A DNA stretch of 64,000 nucleotides from Mesostigma viride (taxonomy: Eukaryota > Streptophyta > Mesostigmatophyceae > Mesostigmatales > Mesostigmataceae): contig RPFO01000368.1 of the NCBI GenBank assembly GCA_009746045.1, forward strand, positions 177,295 through 241,294, read 5' to 3'. Under the pieces are notes generated by a model, which saw only the letters and a list, made by a program, of their open reading frames with translations, searched no databases and had not been told where the DNA came from. Shown here piece by piece: positions 49,483 to 58,651 of the stretch (the first letter of the stretch is position 1; each line of letters starts with the position of its first letter). Made by a program: the position numbers and the translations under genes.

Positions 49483-49602
49483 AACAAGAAGAGGTGGAAG
49501 ACCAATGTCCCGGCTCACACGCCAGCCCATGTGGGTAAGCCCCCTCCCCCAAAGCGGAAGGGGCGCTTTGGGGAGAAGTGTAGTGAGGATTTTGTAGACT
49601 AG
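49483..49602 (+). CDS. Terminal exon, paralogue of the exon at 36,843-36,941
   Basis: Acceptor TTCCTATGCAG is followed by 39 codons and TAG: NKKRWKTNV, AHTPAHVGKP, PPPKRKGRFGE and a short acidic tail. The copy at 36.9 kb on the other strand shares the acceptor, the frame and most residues but stops earlier. The upstream intron contains a retroposon end here too. The rest of the gene was not found with confidence. The family is not recognised. Confidence 0.5.
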   Translation, partial: NKKRWKTNVPAHTPAHVGKPPPPKRKGRFGEKCSEDFVD

Positions 49603-49837
49603 ATAGCACTAACTTACTTACACCAGACCTGGCAATAAACAAGCATTGATGGGATGGACCCAGCGATACATAATGGGCGTGCATGCGTAAAAAATATACA
49701 CTATGCATGGCCCAATGGGCATGCATTCAAATAATTACAAATGAAGGCCGCCATGAGAGCACTGAAGCTAAACCAGACCGGGCCACAATTAACCCTCCAG
49801 CACCAAAGTTCCACTGCATCATGTAAGACAAGCCTGA

Positions 49838-50434
49838 CATCCATCCATCCATCCATCCATCCATCCATCCATCCATCCATCCATCCATCCATCCATCCAT
49901 CCATCCATCCATCCATCCATCCATCCATCCATCCATCCATCCATCCATCCATCCATCCATCCATCCATCCATCCATCCATCCATCCATCCATCCATCCAT
50001 CCATCCATCCATCCATCCATCCATCCATATCCATCCATCCATCCATCCATCCATCCATCCATCCATCCATCCATCCATCCATCCATCCATCCATCCATCC
50101 ATCCATCCATCCATCCATCCATCCATCCATCCATCCATCCATCCATCCATCCATCCATCCATCCATCCATCCATCCATCCATCCATCCATCCATCCATCC
50201 ATCCATCCATCCATCCATCCATCCATCCATCCATCCATCCATCCATCCATCCATCCATCCATCCATCCATCCATCCATCCATCCATCCATCCATCCATCC
50301 ATCCATCCATCCATCCATCCATCCATCCATCCATCCATCCATCCATCCATCCATCCATCCATCCATCCATCCATCCATCCATCCATCCATCCATCCATCC
50401 ATCCATCCATCCATCCATCCATCCATCCATCCAT
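49838..50434. repeat. (CCAT)n microsatellite, about 595 bp
   Basis: About 149 CCAT units with a single interruption (CCATATCC near 50,028). The tract abuts the 5' truncation of a subfamily II retroposon, which may have inserted in or next to it. Long repetitive ORFs across it are artefacts. Confidence 0.97.
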
Positions 50435-50436
50435 TG

Positions 50437-50726
50437 ATCGGGGTATAGTCCTAGTACAGCCATGCTACGTCCTGGCTATGATGAGATTACTTGCCCACGC
50501 TCCTAGTGTTATGCCATGCTCACATGGGTCTTATTGCACCCACAGATTGCCGGATCGTTAGCGTGTCCGTTTAGCTAGCGTTCCCGAATGCAGCTGTGGC
50601 ATGCCTTAGGCATGAAGGAGACTGGGGGTCTCTGCCCTTTCTCCTGTTGTGCACACACAGGGATTAAAAGCACTTCGGTGCTCCGTGACTCCCCAACAGG
50701 AGCACGTGTTTAATTAATTAATTAAG
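50437..50726 (+). mobile_element. 5'-truncated subfamily II retroposon 3' UTR
   Basis: About 285 bp are nearly identical to 34,405-34,690: GTACAGCCATGCTACG, GGAGACTGGGGGTCTCTGCC, the AGCAC-TTCG-GTGCT hairpin, the terminal hairpin (CTCCCCAACAGGAG) and a (TTAA)n tail. The high identity to the 34-kb copy suggests recent movement. Confidence 0.85.
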
Positions 50727-50996
50727 TAGCTTCCATCATCATTCCGTCATCATTCCGTCATCGCGACTAGGAGAAGTGCACCACCCTTATGCTGGCATCT
50801 GCCACCCCTATAGTGACCCTATAGTGACCGCGGCCTAGGATGGGTCTCACCCTAAGCCCTAAACCCTAAAACCCTAAACCACTTGCAAAAACAGAAGTGC
50901 CCCCCTGCCACCACTGCTCACCAGGTTGTTACATTTAGGCTGGCATCTGTCACCACCCCGGCAGTTGTGATGGTGTGTTTGGGGTGTGACAAGGAT
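50727..50996. repeat. Spacer with an interstitial telomere-like tract
   Basis: At 50851-50880 the complement of the TTTAGGG repeat occurs as CCCTAAGCCCTAAACCCTAA and on, four units with slips. Otherwise the stretch holds short duplications (CATTCCGTCAT twice, TATAGTGACC twice) and no gene. Confidence 0.8.
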
Positions 50997-51372
50997 GGCG
51001 AAAAATTGTCCTTAGTTACTCTTAAGAGAAAGAACGGACAATTTTTCGCCACCCGCCACCCCTTGGCGCGGGTCATGGGAGGTGTTTTGTCAAGGTGTGA
51101 GAGTGATGGCGAAAAATTGTCCTTAGTTACTCTTAAGAGAAAGAACGGACAATTTTTCGCCACCCTGCCACCCCTTGGCGCGGGTCATAGGAGGTGTTTT
51201 GTCAAGGTGTGAGAGTGATGGCGAAAAATTGTCCTTAGTTACTCTTAAGAGAAAGAACGGACAATTTTTCGCCACCCCCCCCACTGGCCGGCGCTGAGGT
51301 GGCGTGGGTTGTTGGATGTGGCGAAAAATTGCACGTACTTACTCTTAAGAAAAGACCGCCCAATTTTTCGCC
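50997..51372. repeat. Array of four long hairpins, period about 111 bp
   Basis: Three units carry the perfect 15-bp arms GGCGAAAAATTGTCC / GGACAATTTTTCGCC at 50997-51011/51036-51050, 51108-51122/51147-51161 and 51220-51234/51259-51273. A fourth has 12-bp arms (51320-51331/51361-51372). Each 24-29-nt loop holds the core CTCTTAAG, a CTCTTAAGAG palindrome in the first three. The spacers share TTGGCGCGGGTCAT. The array lies directly beside the integrated virus. Confidence 0.9.
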
Positions 51373-51693
51373 ATGTCCTCGCAGGGTGAGGGAGCCGGCG
51401 AGGGCCGCGCGGCGGGGTGTGCAGAGTGTTAGGGTTTATTAATCTGGAAACTCAGACGACCTATGCAAGAATCCCACACGACCTGTGTCGATGCATAAGA
51501 GGTTTACTCTGGATGTTTAACCCATAGTTAGAACTGCAATTCGAGACGAAATGAAAATTGTTTTTCAGCATACATTGACGCGTTTTATACTGCATAAACG
51601 AATTCATTAAAAAATATAACACGTTTACATTCGTTATCAGCTCGACAAGAGCGAAAATGGCAAGCTCGTTGCCGTCGTCAACAAGACGACAAT

Positions 51694-52266
51694 CTACTCC
51701 TTGTCCTTGGAGTGTCCAGTCAGGCTCTTCACGTACGAGGCGGAGTTCTTCTTGTCGCCATGGCCGTGGGAGCTTGACGCTCCCTCGCGGCTCCTCTTCC
51801 TGCCATTGGAAGTGGCGGTCTTTGCGTCCTCGAAACCCTTCTTTACCTCCTCCCATGCCCTGTAGAGCGCAATGGGGGAAATGCCTGGCTGGCGCTTGGA
51901 CTTGGAGAAGCCATTGAGGAAATCGTCAACCATCTTAACGCACCCGTCGGCTTGGTCGAGGCGAATCCACTCGCAGCGGTCCTCGACCTTCCTCGGCTTT
52001 GCCGCATTCTTCTCGTAGACCCACTCGACGCAAATTTTTGGCGTCTTGCGGTCGACATCGTCATATCCGGCGTCGTGAATCTTGAAGACCTCGCAGGTAG
52101 GTCCGGTGCCTCCAACAGCACCTTCGTTTCCGGAAAGAAGGGAGACCTTGTGCGTCAGGTGTGCGAGCTGGTCGGATATCTTTGTCTGGCCGTCCTCGAG
52201 ACCATCGAGGATTTTTCCAAGCATTGCCAACGCCTTCTCGCAAGGCCCTGCGTTTCGGGAAGCCAT
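51694..52266 (-). CDS. PLV-region hypothetical protein, 190 aa, basic C-terminus
   Basis: The likely start is the ATG at 52,266 (MASRNAGPC), giving 190 residues; the longer open frame upstream has no better start. The N-terminal third is helical (CEKALAMLGKILDGLEDGQT, ISDQLAHLTHKVSLL), the middle is mixed (VFKIHDAGYDD, KICVEWVYEKNAAKP), and the C-terminus is basic and Ser/His-rich (GRKRSREGASSSHGHGDKK), suggesting nucleic-acid contact or nuclear targeting. It is the leftmost gene of the virus block and points the same way as the structural genes. No family is recognised. Confidence 0.65.
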   Translation of the reverse strand: MASRNAGPCEKALAMLGKILDGLEDGQTKISDQLAHLTHKVSLLSGNEGAVGGTGPTCEVFKIHDAGYDDVDRKTPKICVEWVYEKNAAKPRKVEDRCEWIRLDQADGCVKMVDDFLNGFSKSKRQPGISPIALYRAWEEVKKGFEDAKTATSNGRKRSREGASSSHGHGDKKNSASYVKSLTGHSKDKE

Positions 52267-52609
52267 GGCTACCGGCAGAGAGCTTGGCAACGTGAGATGC
52301 GTGACTTGCACGTGATTTTGCCTATTTGTGCACAATGTGCCAAGGTCCGTTACGTCTGCTGGCACGGCCTGGACAGGACGCGAAGGTGGCTGGACTTGTA
52401 CAAGTGTCGAACTTGGCTAAATTTCGGAGCGATGCAAGTCTAAGGTGGCCTCTACCACGTGGCGAGTTCTGGGACGTGAATTTAGGTAAAAAGACTCGTA
52501 AGCGTGCGAGTAATCAACTGGGTCACTTGTCAAGCGCCTGAACGAAGATTCTAGAGTGTCCACGAGAGTGAATTTTCCGAAGCAACCACCCATATATGAT
52601 GCGCAGAAA

Positions 52610-53120
52610 TTACTTGCCATGACATTTGCATTTATTAAAACCTCGCACCCTCTCAAATTGTAACACGCAGACGAAAGAATCGTATGCAGCAACGTTTTGA
52701 TATTCCGTGTCTCCTACGTCCCTATCTATGTGGGCCAACCTTATCTCCAGAATGCCCCCGTTCCTAAAGAGATGTGGATTCCTCAAATTGAAATATGCGT
52801 GATCATTGATCAAAGAATAGTCGAAAGTGGTCGTTGTTGCTGTTGCTTTTTTGCATATTTCTGATCCCAACACAACCCCCTGGTCCAAATTGTGCTCACC
52901 ACCCAAGAAACTGGGGGATACCAAGCCAATGAGCACGTGGGGGGGTGCTTTCGATTCCTGCAATGGACGCAAAGTGAAGCCCGCCTCTCCAATCCCCGTC
53001 AATGATGGGAGCACTTGGATCTGGCTTAATTTTAAAACGAAATGCCGCATTGTCAACGTCACTGTCACTCGATGAAGCCTCGCTGTCAAGTACTATCTGG
53101 TAATAATTTGGATAGTCCAT
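52610..53120 (-). pseudogene. PLV virion-type protein, split by a frameshift at a G7 tract
   Basis: The ATG at 53,120 opens MDYPNYYQIVLDSEASSSDS, followed by FRFKIKPDPSAPIIDGDWRG. The frame is lost at a run of seven Gs (plus strand, near 52,939-52,945) and continues in another frame with VLIGLVSPSFLGGEHNLDQG to a stop at 52,610. The opening, a YYxIxLDS strand then a DGDW segment, resembles the start of small virion proteins common in PLVs and virophages (typically ...LPSN...GxWEVGL...). That match is by pattern only. Total length would be about 170 residues. The spacer before the ATG is AT-rich with TCTATAACTAAATATC. The break is in a homopolymer, so it may be a sequencing error. Confidence 0.6.
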
Positions 53121-53158
53121 TGCTTACATGATATGGATAGATATTTAGTTATAGAGGC

Positions 53159-55140
53159 CTATGCTGGAGGAGTTAACGGTGCCCCCCACTTGGCTGCGAG
53201 GTAGCCGCGGATCACCTCAAGCTCCGCTGACGTTTTGGCGGTGTTGTAGATAAGGATCTCGCCAATCCACCCATCAAAAGCACGACTCGCGTTGGCCGAG
53301 TCTCCTCCAATAGAAAGATTCCCTGAACCAAGTATAGGATCCGATCCCACTCTGCCATAGCCGGGTCGTCCGTCGAAGCGGGTGAGAAAGGCGTTTGTAC
53401 TGCTGTTGCATGAAAGCGCCAGAACGTGTGTATTATTATCAAAGAACTGAGCCCTGGTGCTCACGGTTTCGTATACAGAACCGGGAGCGAATAGCATAAC
53501 GATCTGTTCCTGTGACTGATAAGACATGAGATAACAATTGCCGTTCGACGATCCAAGCATATAACCTCTAATACCCGTAAAACTCCCTATTTCTGGATAC
53601 GTTGCAGTCGTTAGCTGTTTGGCGACTAGAAAAACACTCGCACTTACCCCGACCGCGTTCCAGAAATTGTTCACGGACTCCAACAAGCCAGACCGCGAGT
53701 TAATAAAACGGAGGGACCGTTTCGAGTTCAGCTCCGCCGTATCCAGTGTCGGGCACTTGGCGGAAGTTGCCTGCGTCACGTGGTACCCGTTCGGCCCCTT
53801 GTCGTTCACGCGCATCACGTTCCCACCTGTCGTGTTTTGCTGGGTTGTGCCCGACGTGTCGCTGAACACCGTGGCGCTGTCGGACGGATCGTACCACGCG
53901 AACAGATTGGGGTCTGTTGCGGGGTTGTAAACTGGCGTATACGTAAAAGTAAGCGAGTTAGACGCCGAGTTCCCATGGCCCGACACGGAGTCTGTCGCCG
54001 CGTTGGCACCCACGCTGACGGTCGTCAATGTGTTCGAGGTTCCTGACACGTCGAACGTGTAAAACGCCGCGTTTACCTGCACCAAGTTGGACGCCGTCCC
54101 GTTGGTAACGACGATGTCCCCGAGCGCAAAACCAGTGACTGACCGGCTGAAGGTAGCCGTCACGCCGACTGGGCTCGCGGACGGTGTTGCCCCGGCCGAA
54201 GTCGCGAGGGTGACGGTAGGCGGCGGGGAGTAGGTGAACGCGACCGTGTTAGACTCGGCGTTTGTGACCCCGAATTCGCCTACCGTCAAGCCATCGACCA
54301 CCCTCACGATCGTCTGGGAATATGGAGTGGTTGGTGTCACTGCGAACTGGTACGATGCCCCGGTACCTGTTACCGACGACGCTGTTCCGTTGTTCACGTA
54401 GATGTCCCCGCTACCAAACCCAGTCACGGGCTTGTCAAATGTGACATCCATTGTGACGGGGCTTGTGGTTGGATACGTCCCTGCGCTGTAGATAGAGCGA
54501 CCGTGATAGGTGGAGGGCTCAATGTGAATGTTAGAGTATTGGATGCGTCGTTTCCACCGTCCACCACATCCACTCCCACGCTAACAGTGGTGGGGGTGTA
54601 TGCCGCGACGGGAGTGACCGAGAATGTATAAGATGAACCACTGCCTGTCAACGAGGAAGCGGTCCCATTGGTAACTACTATGTCGTCTATGGAAAAACCA
54701 GCTATGGACTTACTGAAAGTGGCAGCCACTGCGATAGGGCTCGCAGTAGGATTAGCGCCTGCCGTTGTAGCAAGTGTGACGGTGGTGGAAGGAGGGGTGT
54801 AGGTAAATGATAACAGGTTGGATTCGTCGTTATATGCCCCAGAAACCCCTGTTACCTTATTTTCTTTCACGGAAACCGTGGTTGGGATCGAACCTGTGAT
54901 ATTTGTTATATCAAAAAAATACGTCGCCGGTGCACCTAAAAAGAGGTCGACTGCCGTTCCGTTTGTCACGTCAATGTCTGATAGATCAAAACCAGTGACG
55001 TCTTCATTAAATGTCGCCATCACGAAAACGGGGACATTCGATGGTGTAAGGTCCACTGTTGATAACCCAACCGTGACCGAGGTACTAGGAACGCGTCGTT
55101 TATATAAAAGAGCGGGGCATATACCACTATCCAGCAACAT
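53159..55140 (-). pseudogene. Fibre-like protein: repeated Ig-like domains and a LamG/lectin-like C-terminus, frameshifted
   Basis: Four Ig-like (Big-type) repeats of about 90 residues recur, each with FxxxVtGFxxxDIxVxNGTAS, for example FSKSIAGFSIDDIVVTNGTA and FSRSVTGFALGDIVVTNGTA, and a closing TTVSVG...SNTLTFT. The C-terminal ~220 residues look like a concanavalin/LamG-like jelly roll: FAWYDPSDSATVFSD, NDKGPNGYHVTQAT, SLRFINSRSGLLES, FDGWIGEILIYN. Such an arrangement suits a receptor-binding virion fibre. The N-terminal frame (55,140 to about 54,480) and the C-terminal frame (to 53,159) are joined by one indel between about 54,450 and 54,490. The start is either 55,140 or lower; a TATATAAA lies at 55,099-55,106 on the minus strand. 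Total size would be about 660 residues. Confidence 0.75.
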
Positions 55141-55159
55141 TTGTATAGACTAATCGTCG

Positions 55160-55330
55160 TTATTTTTTTTGGTTTGGTAGCGGATACTTGAAGGTGGGGA
55201 GAAGGGGCAATGCTCGTCTAGCTGGCATTGTCATGGACAGACCAGAATCTGCCATTTCAGGAATGTCAAAAATCAACTTCAACCTGTTAAACGGATTAGC
55301 TGTGATGCTAGGGTCTCGAAAGTAGTCCAT
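55160..55330 (-). CDS. Small PLV protein, 56 aa
   Basis: An ATG at 55,330 opens a 56-codon frame, MDYFRDPSITANPFNRLKLI and on to FKYPLPNQKK, filling the gap between the capsid and fibre genes. Upstream on the minus strand lies AAAAAATATATACG, a plausible TATA box about 20-30 bases before the ATG. The composition is not repetitive and the spacing fits the compact gene order. The family is unknown. Confidence 0.5.
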   Translation of the reverse strand: MDYFRDPSITANPFNRLKLIFDIPEMADSGLSMTMPARRALPLLPTFKYPLPNQKK

Positions 55331-55358
55331 CGTTTGTCATTACACACGTATATATTTT

Positions 55359-56665
55359 TTAGAGGTACACGGCTGCCTGCCTGCCTGCAGCGATGTCCAT
55401 CTTTGATTCGCACTCCGTGAAGATGTAGGAAATGCAGTCCGTCGCTCCCTTCTCGACTCGCAGCGTGACCACCGATGCCGTGCCACGAAGGTCAAGGCCG
55501 CTCATGTACTCTGGACCGGCACACGGCATATTAAGGTGACACGCCATCGTGAAGTTGTTGTTTAGCCACGTGGTAGGAGTCATGCCCTCCCGGACACAGG
55601 ACAAGACATTCCCCTGGTCACCGAACGCGGACAACAGATTGATCCACGCCTCGGTTGCGTTCGTACGGTATCCAGGCGCTAGGTTGGATCCGTTGATGTC
55701 GTATTGGTAGGAAGTCATACCATCCGCGATGTGATTGAACATCGTATTGCCAGATGCGTTGGTCACGTCCGCGCCGGCAGCAACCTGAATCGCCAGGAGT
55801 TTGCTGGCGGACGCGGAAGACAGCGACGCCTTGATGGCATAGGGAGTGCGAGTCCCGAGCGACTGTTTGGTGGACTGCCACGTCCGCCACTTGAAGGAGA
55901 GAGTTCCACCCTCGGCAAGCCTGGACGAGAAAATCTGGCCCACGATATCTCTTGGAACCTGTACGTGTCGATGCTAAAGTGGATGTTGCTCAGTTCGAAA
56001 CCAACCCCCGTTCCTGCGTCAACGGCCACGATGCCACCAGCAGCAGCTGCTTGCGCCACGCTAGGAAGCATCACCCCTCCGTCCATGAGTGTGATTCGGA
56101 TCTCGATGGGGGGGAAGAGACTCAGATCCACGATCCGAGGCTCGCCACTCAGGAATCCCAAAAAGTGGTCAATGACGCCGTCCACTGCGGTGTTTGCCTT
56201 CACGTTGTTTGTGAGAGCGCCAGCCGCATCAGCAATGACGATGTTGTTATTCTTCGACCAACCAGCGGGAGCCTGCGCGAGATTGTACTCGACACCGCCG
56301 TGCACCGAGAGCAGCGTATGGAACAGCTGGGAGTAGTCGTTGATGCTGTCGACGGTCTGACCTCCTGCCAGTACCTCGAGGCGCCTGATGATGGAGGACG
56401 TGTACGCGGGGAACTTCGCGAACCCCGCCGTGGTCGTGGGGGTCCCCGTGAAAAACATTGCGAAGGAGTGCAAGTCCACGAACCCGGACGTGGGGAGGCG
56501 GACCGCGACCACAGACCCTTGTTTGATGCCGTCGCTTGCTGAGAGGGTGCTGAGATGGACTCGTTGAGTCGTGTGCTGACCCAGCGCCTTCACGAGGTAT
56601 TGCATGGACTTGGGGATAGCGCGCGAGTACCAGGAATTGTCCGAAGCCATAGATTGTGTATACAT
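55359..56665 (-). pseudogene. PLV major capsid protein, one frameshift
   Basis: This would be the main shell protein, expected to have a double jelly-roll fold. It starts at ATG 56,665 (MYTQSMASDNSW) or 56,650. Typical PLV/virophage capsid features follow: FAKFPAYTSSIIRRLEVLAG with GGQTVDSINDYSQLFHTL, then LPTSGFVDLHSFAMFF-type strands upstream and SLFPPIEIRITL-type strands downstream. The frame breaks near 55,945-55,965 within the helix-strand after SNIHFSIDTYRF; the rest continues in another frame (LSFKWRTWQSTKQSLG, MACHLNMPCAGPEYMSGLDL) to 55,359. Total length would be about 430 residues, short for the family. The break is not in a homopolymer, favouring real inactivation. It lies directly after the 118-aa small protein gene. 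Confidence 0.8.
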
Positions 56666-56680
56666 TCGAATGAGATATTT

Positions 56681-57037
56681 TTACTGAAGAAGCTGGCCGA
56701 GTATGGGATTTTTTACCTTCGCTCCATCAACCCGTCTTTCGAGGTTGGACAAGGCGCTCAGACCAGTGTTTGCGACCGAGTACGCTTTCCCGAGCAGCGT
56801 ACTCTTCGCGATCATGTTGGATGGGATGTGTCCGAGCGCGGAATCGACAATGCCCGCCGCCTGTTTGGCAGCCCGCGCCCCGTCGCCAATTTTTGAGATG
56901 ACTTCGCCAGCGACGTGCCCGGCTTTCTTGACAGCTGACACGATGGCCGCCCCGTCGCCGACCCTCTTGATAGCGTTGCCGGCAAACTCTCCCACGCGTC
57001 TAGCCACGTTTCCGATTGCTCCAAAATTAACTTTCAT
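56681..57037 (-). CDS. Small amphipathic PLV virion protein, 118 aa
   Basis: ATG at 57,037 (MKVNFGAIGNVARRVGEF) overlaps the stop of the upstream penton-like gene by 11 bases, which fixes this start over a longer frame. The protein is an alternation of Gly/Ala-rich amphipathic helices (GNAIKRVGDGAAIVSAVKKA, GARAAKQAAGIVDSALG) ending in LSALSNLERRVDG. Small helical proteins of this kind sit next to capsid genes in PLVs and adenoviruses, where they act as internal or membrane-active cement proteins; that role is inferred from position and composition. The capsid gene starts 15 bases downstream. Confidence 0.65.
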   Translation of the reverse strand: MKVNFGAIGNVARRVGEFAGNAIKRVGDGAAIVSAVKKAGHVAGEVISKIGDGARAAKQAAGIVDSALGHIPSNMIAKSTLLGKAYSVANTGLSALSNLERRVDGAKVKNPILGQLLQ

Positions 57038-58076
57038 CGTCCTCGATAGTACTAGATGGCTGAGAAATAAATCTGGTTTGTGGCTGGACGGTCCTGTCAA
57101 GGGCCATATACTTCAAAACGCTCCCGATCTTCCTCGCCTCTATTCCCATCGCCTTCTGAGGGCTTATGCGGAAGGAGAGCTGAAGAGCCCAATCCGAGTA
57201 GACAGTTATAGGAGCGTCGTCCTCGTCGAGCAGTCGGATCGTGATGTTGCTGGGAGAGTCCTTGAGATGCTGCCACAAAGGGGTCGCTGCCTGCCAAACA
57301 ATGGGTTCTAAGAACTGCGACATGTTGGGACAGACGGCCAAAAGGCCTCCATATCCCGTGCCTGTCGACGATGATATCACGTTTCCTCGAACGATGTCGC
57401 TGTATACATACACCATTCTCAGTCTCCCATTCGTTGCTGGCCGGTTGCTAGCGAGGACACCTGTGAAAGGATATGATCCTTCCATGAGCCCCAACACCCG
57501 GCCCGTGGGCTCATCCACCGCGACAGAGAACTCGGTGGCATTTGTCACGGTAAAAAGACTAGTCGCCCTGTTGTACGTGACCGAGAACCCAGGATCTACC
57601 GCCTTCAAAGCTTCCTCTATGTTTTTTCGGTTTTCGATAGTCGTGTACGAGCCGAGCGGCAAGGTCACCTTCGTAGGGGACTCGCTGCCAGACAAACGGA
57701 CAGTGAAGTATCGGTTTCCTTCGCTGATGTGAGTCTGTTCAAACGGGATGGTCATGAGGGTAAGCCCGACGTCGTGATAATCGTCAAGGAGTCCCGCCGG
57801 GATGTCCCATACCGGATCCACTAGCGTCCCGCGAGTTCGGTTCTCCGTGCGAAGAGTGAGTGTCAGCGTTTCCTGGATGAACTCTTCATCGGCCACTTCT
57901 TCTGACAATAGCTCAGAAGTAATTTCGTTTGTCCCAAAAACCTTGACGACGCCTTCCTCAATTTTCGCCGATGCCCTTTTCATGGCGCGCTTGTCTTCCC
58001 TGTGAGTGGCTTCTTCTACAGTAGAGCATGGCTGCCTCAATGAACTCTCGGGACATTTGGATGGAGGGTCATCCAT
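57027..58076 (-). CDS. PLV penton-like minor capsid protein
   Basis: The frame can start at 58,076 (MDDPPSKC) or at 57,983 (MKRASAKIEEGVV); the latter gives 318 residues and a cleaner N-terminus. The core has the pattern of PLV/virophage penton proteins: YFTVRLSG, then VTLPLGSYTTIENRKNI, an EEALKAVDPGFSVTY strand-helix, and VLGLMEGSYPFTG, followed by MVYVYSDIVRGNVI and a final LQLSFRISPQKAMGIEA. In that family the single jelly roll fills capsid vertices. Adjacency to the small helical protein and the major capsid gene, with overlapping stop/start, supports one late transcription block. Identification is by motif and position, not by alignment. Confidence 0.65.
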   Translation of the reverse strand: MDDPPSKCPESSLRQPCSTVEEATHREDKRAMKRASAKIEEGVVKVFGTNEITSELLSEEVADEEFIQETLTLTLRTENRTRGTLVDPVWDIPAGLLDDYHDVGLTLMTIPFEQTHISEGNRYFTVRLSGSESPTKVTLPLGSYTTIENRKNIEEALKAVDPGFSVTYNRATSLFTVTNATEFSVAVDEPTGRVLGLMEGSYPFTGVLASNRPATNGRLRMVYVYSDIVRGNVISSSTGTGYGGLLAVCPNMSQFLEPIVWQAATPLWQHLKDSPSNITIRLLDEDDAPITVYSDWALQLSFRISPQKAMGIEARKIGSVLKYMALDRTVQPQTRFISQPSSTIEDDES

Positions 58077-58125
58077 TGAGAGATCTCGAGCATCTCGGCG
58101 TCAGTGAACAGCGGGCTGCTCATGT

Positions 58126-58629
58126 TTACTCTTCTGTGAGATTTTTTTCAGCGCCTTCTTTTGGAATTCCCACGACCGTGTTGTGGACCCTCCTGAGATG
58201 CAGCAGGAGGTTTTTTTCGTTTGCGAACGTGCTCTTACACCCGGGTTGTGGGCATTTCCACCTCGCGCCTCCCACCTGGACTCGTTTCCCGACAGGTACA
58301 CCCGCAGGCTCCGGGGGTGCCGCCACTGCTTCATCGACGACAACCGGTTCGGGAGCCGGCGCGACAGGGGCCGGTTGGGCATACGCGGACAATGGGGGGT
58401 ACGCGACCGGTCTAGAGTTCGCCATCACTGACGCCATGAGAAGGGCATCCTTGAACCCTCGCGCCTCTGCGACCTTCCCTTTGTTCACCGCTCTTCGGAC
58501 CGGCGCGCTGTGGATGACAATGGTGTTGGTCGATGAAGCGGTCACCTGCGACTGGGGTGCGACCTTACGCTTCGGTTTTCCCCTTTTACTTGAAGGACGG
58601 CGCCGTGCTGATTTCTGACGCCTTGCCAT
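58126..58629 (-). CDS. Basic C2H2 zinc-finger protein of the PLV
   Basis: The 167-residue protein opens with a Lys/Arg-rich stretch (MARRQKSARRRPSSKRGKPK), suited to nuclear entry or DNA binding. A Pro/Ala-rich linker is followed by one classical zinc finger, KCPQPGCKSTFANEKNLLLH and on, with Cys126, Cys131, His144 and His149 (C-x4-C-x12-H-x4-H). It may be a virus transcription factor or a virion core DNA-binding protein. The 22-base gap to the next gene upstream holds TATAAAAATCTATGATTATA on the minus strand, a likely promoter. Confidence 0.7.
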   Translation of the reverse strand: MARRQKSARRRPSSKRGKPKRKVAPQSQVTASSTNTIVIHSAPVRRAVNKGKVAEARGFKDALLMASVMANSRPVAYPPLSAYAQPAPVAPAPEPVVVDEAVAAPPEPAGVPVGKRVQVGGARWKCPQPGCKSTFANEKNLLLHLRRVHNTVVGIPKEGAEKNLTEE

Positions 58630-58651
58630 TTCTGCATATAATCATAGATTT

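Noticed and set aside
49701-50463. Long MDGW/HPSI repeat ORFs over the CCAT tract
   Set aside because: A 4-bp repeat without stops gives open frames in several registers; there is no other coding signal.
50997-51372. CRISPR or rho-independent terminators in the hairpin array
   Set aside because: There are no spacers, the repeated units are homologous over their whole length, and the context is eukaryotic or viral.
51461-51856. 131-aa minus ORF overlapping the 190-aa PLV gene
   Set aside because: It is a shadow of the 51,694-52,266 gene in another frame with low-complexity translation.
58037-58123. 28-codon ORF (MSSPLFTDAEMLEISQWM) before the penton-like gene
   Set aside because: Too short to support and it overlaps a possible start region of the penton-like gene.
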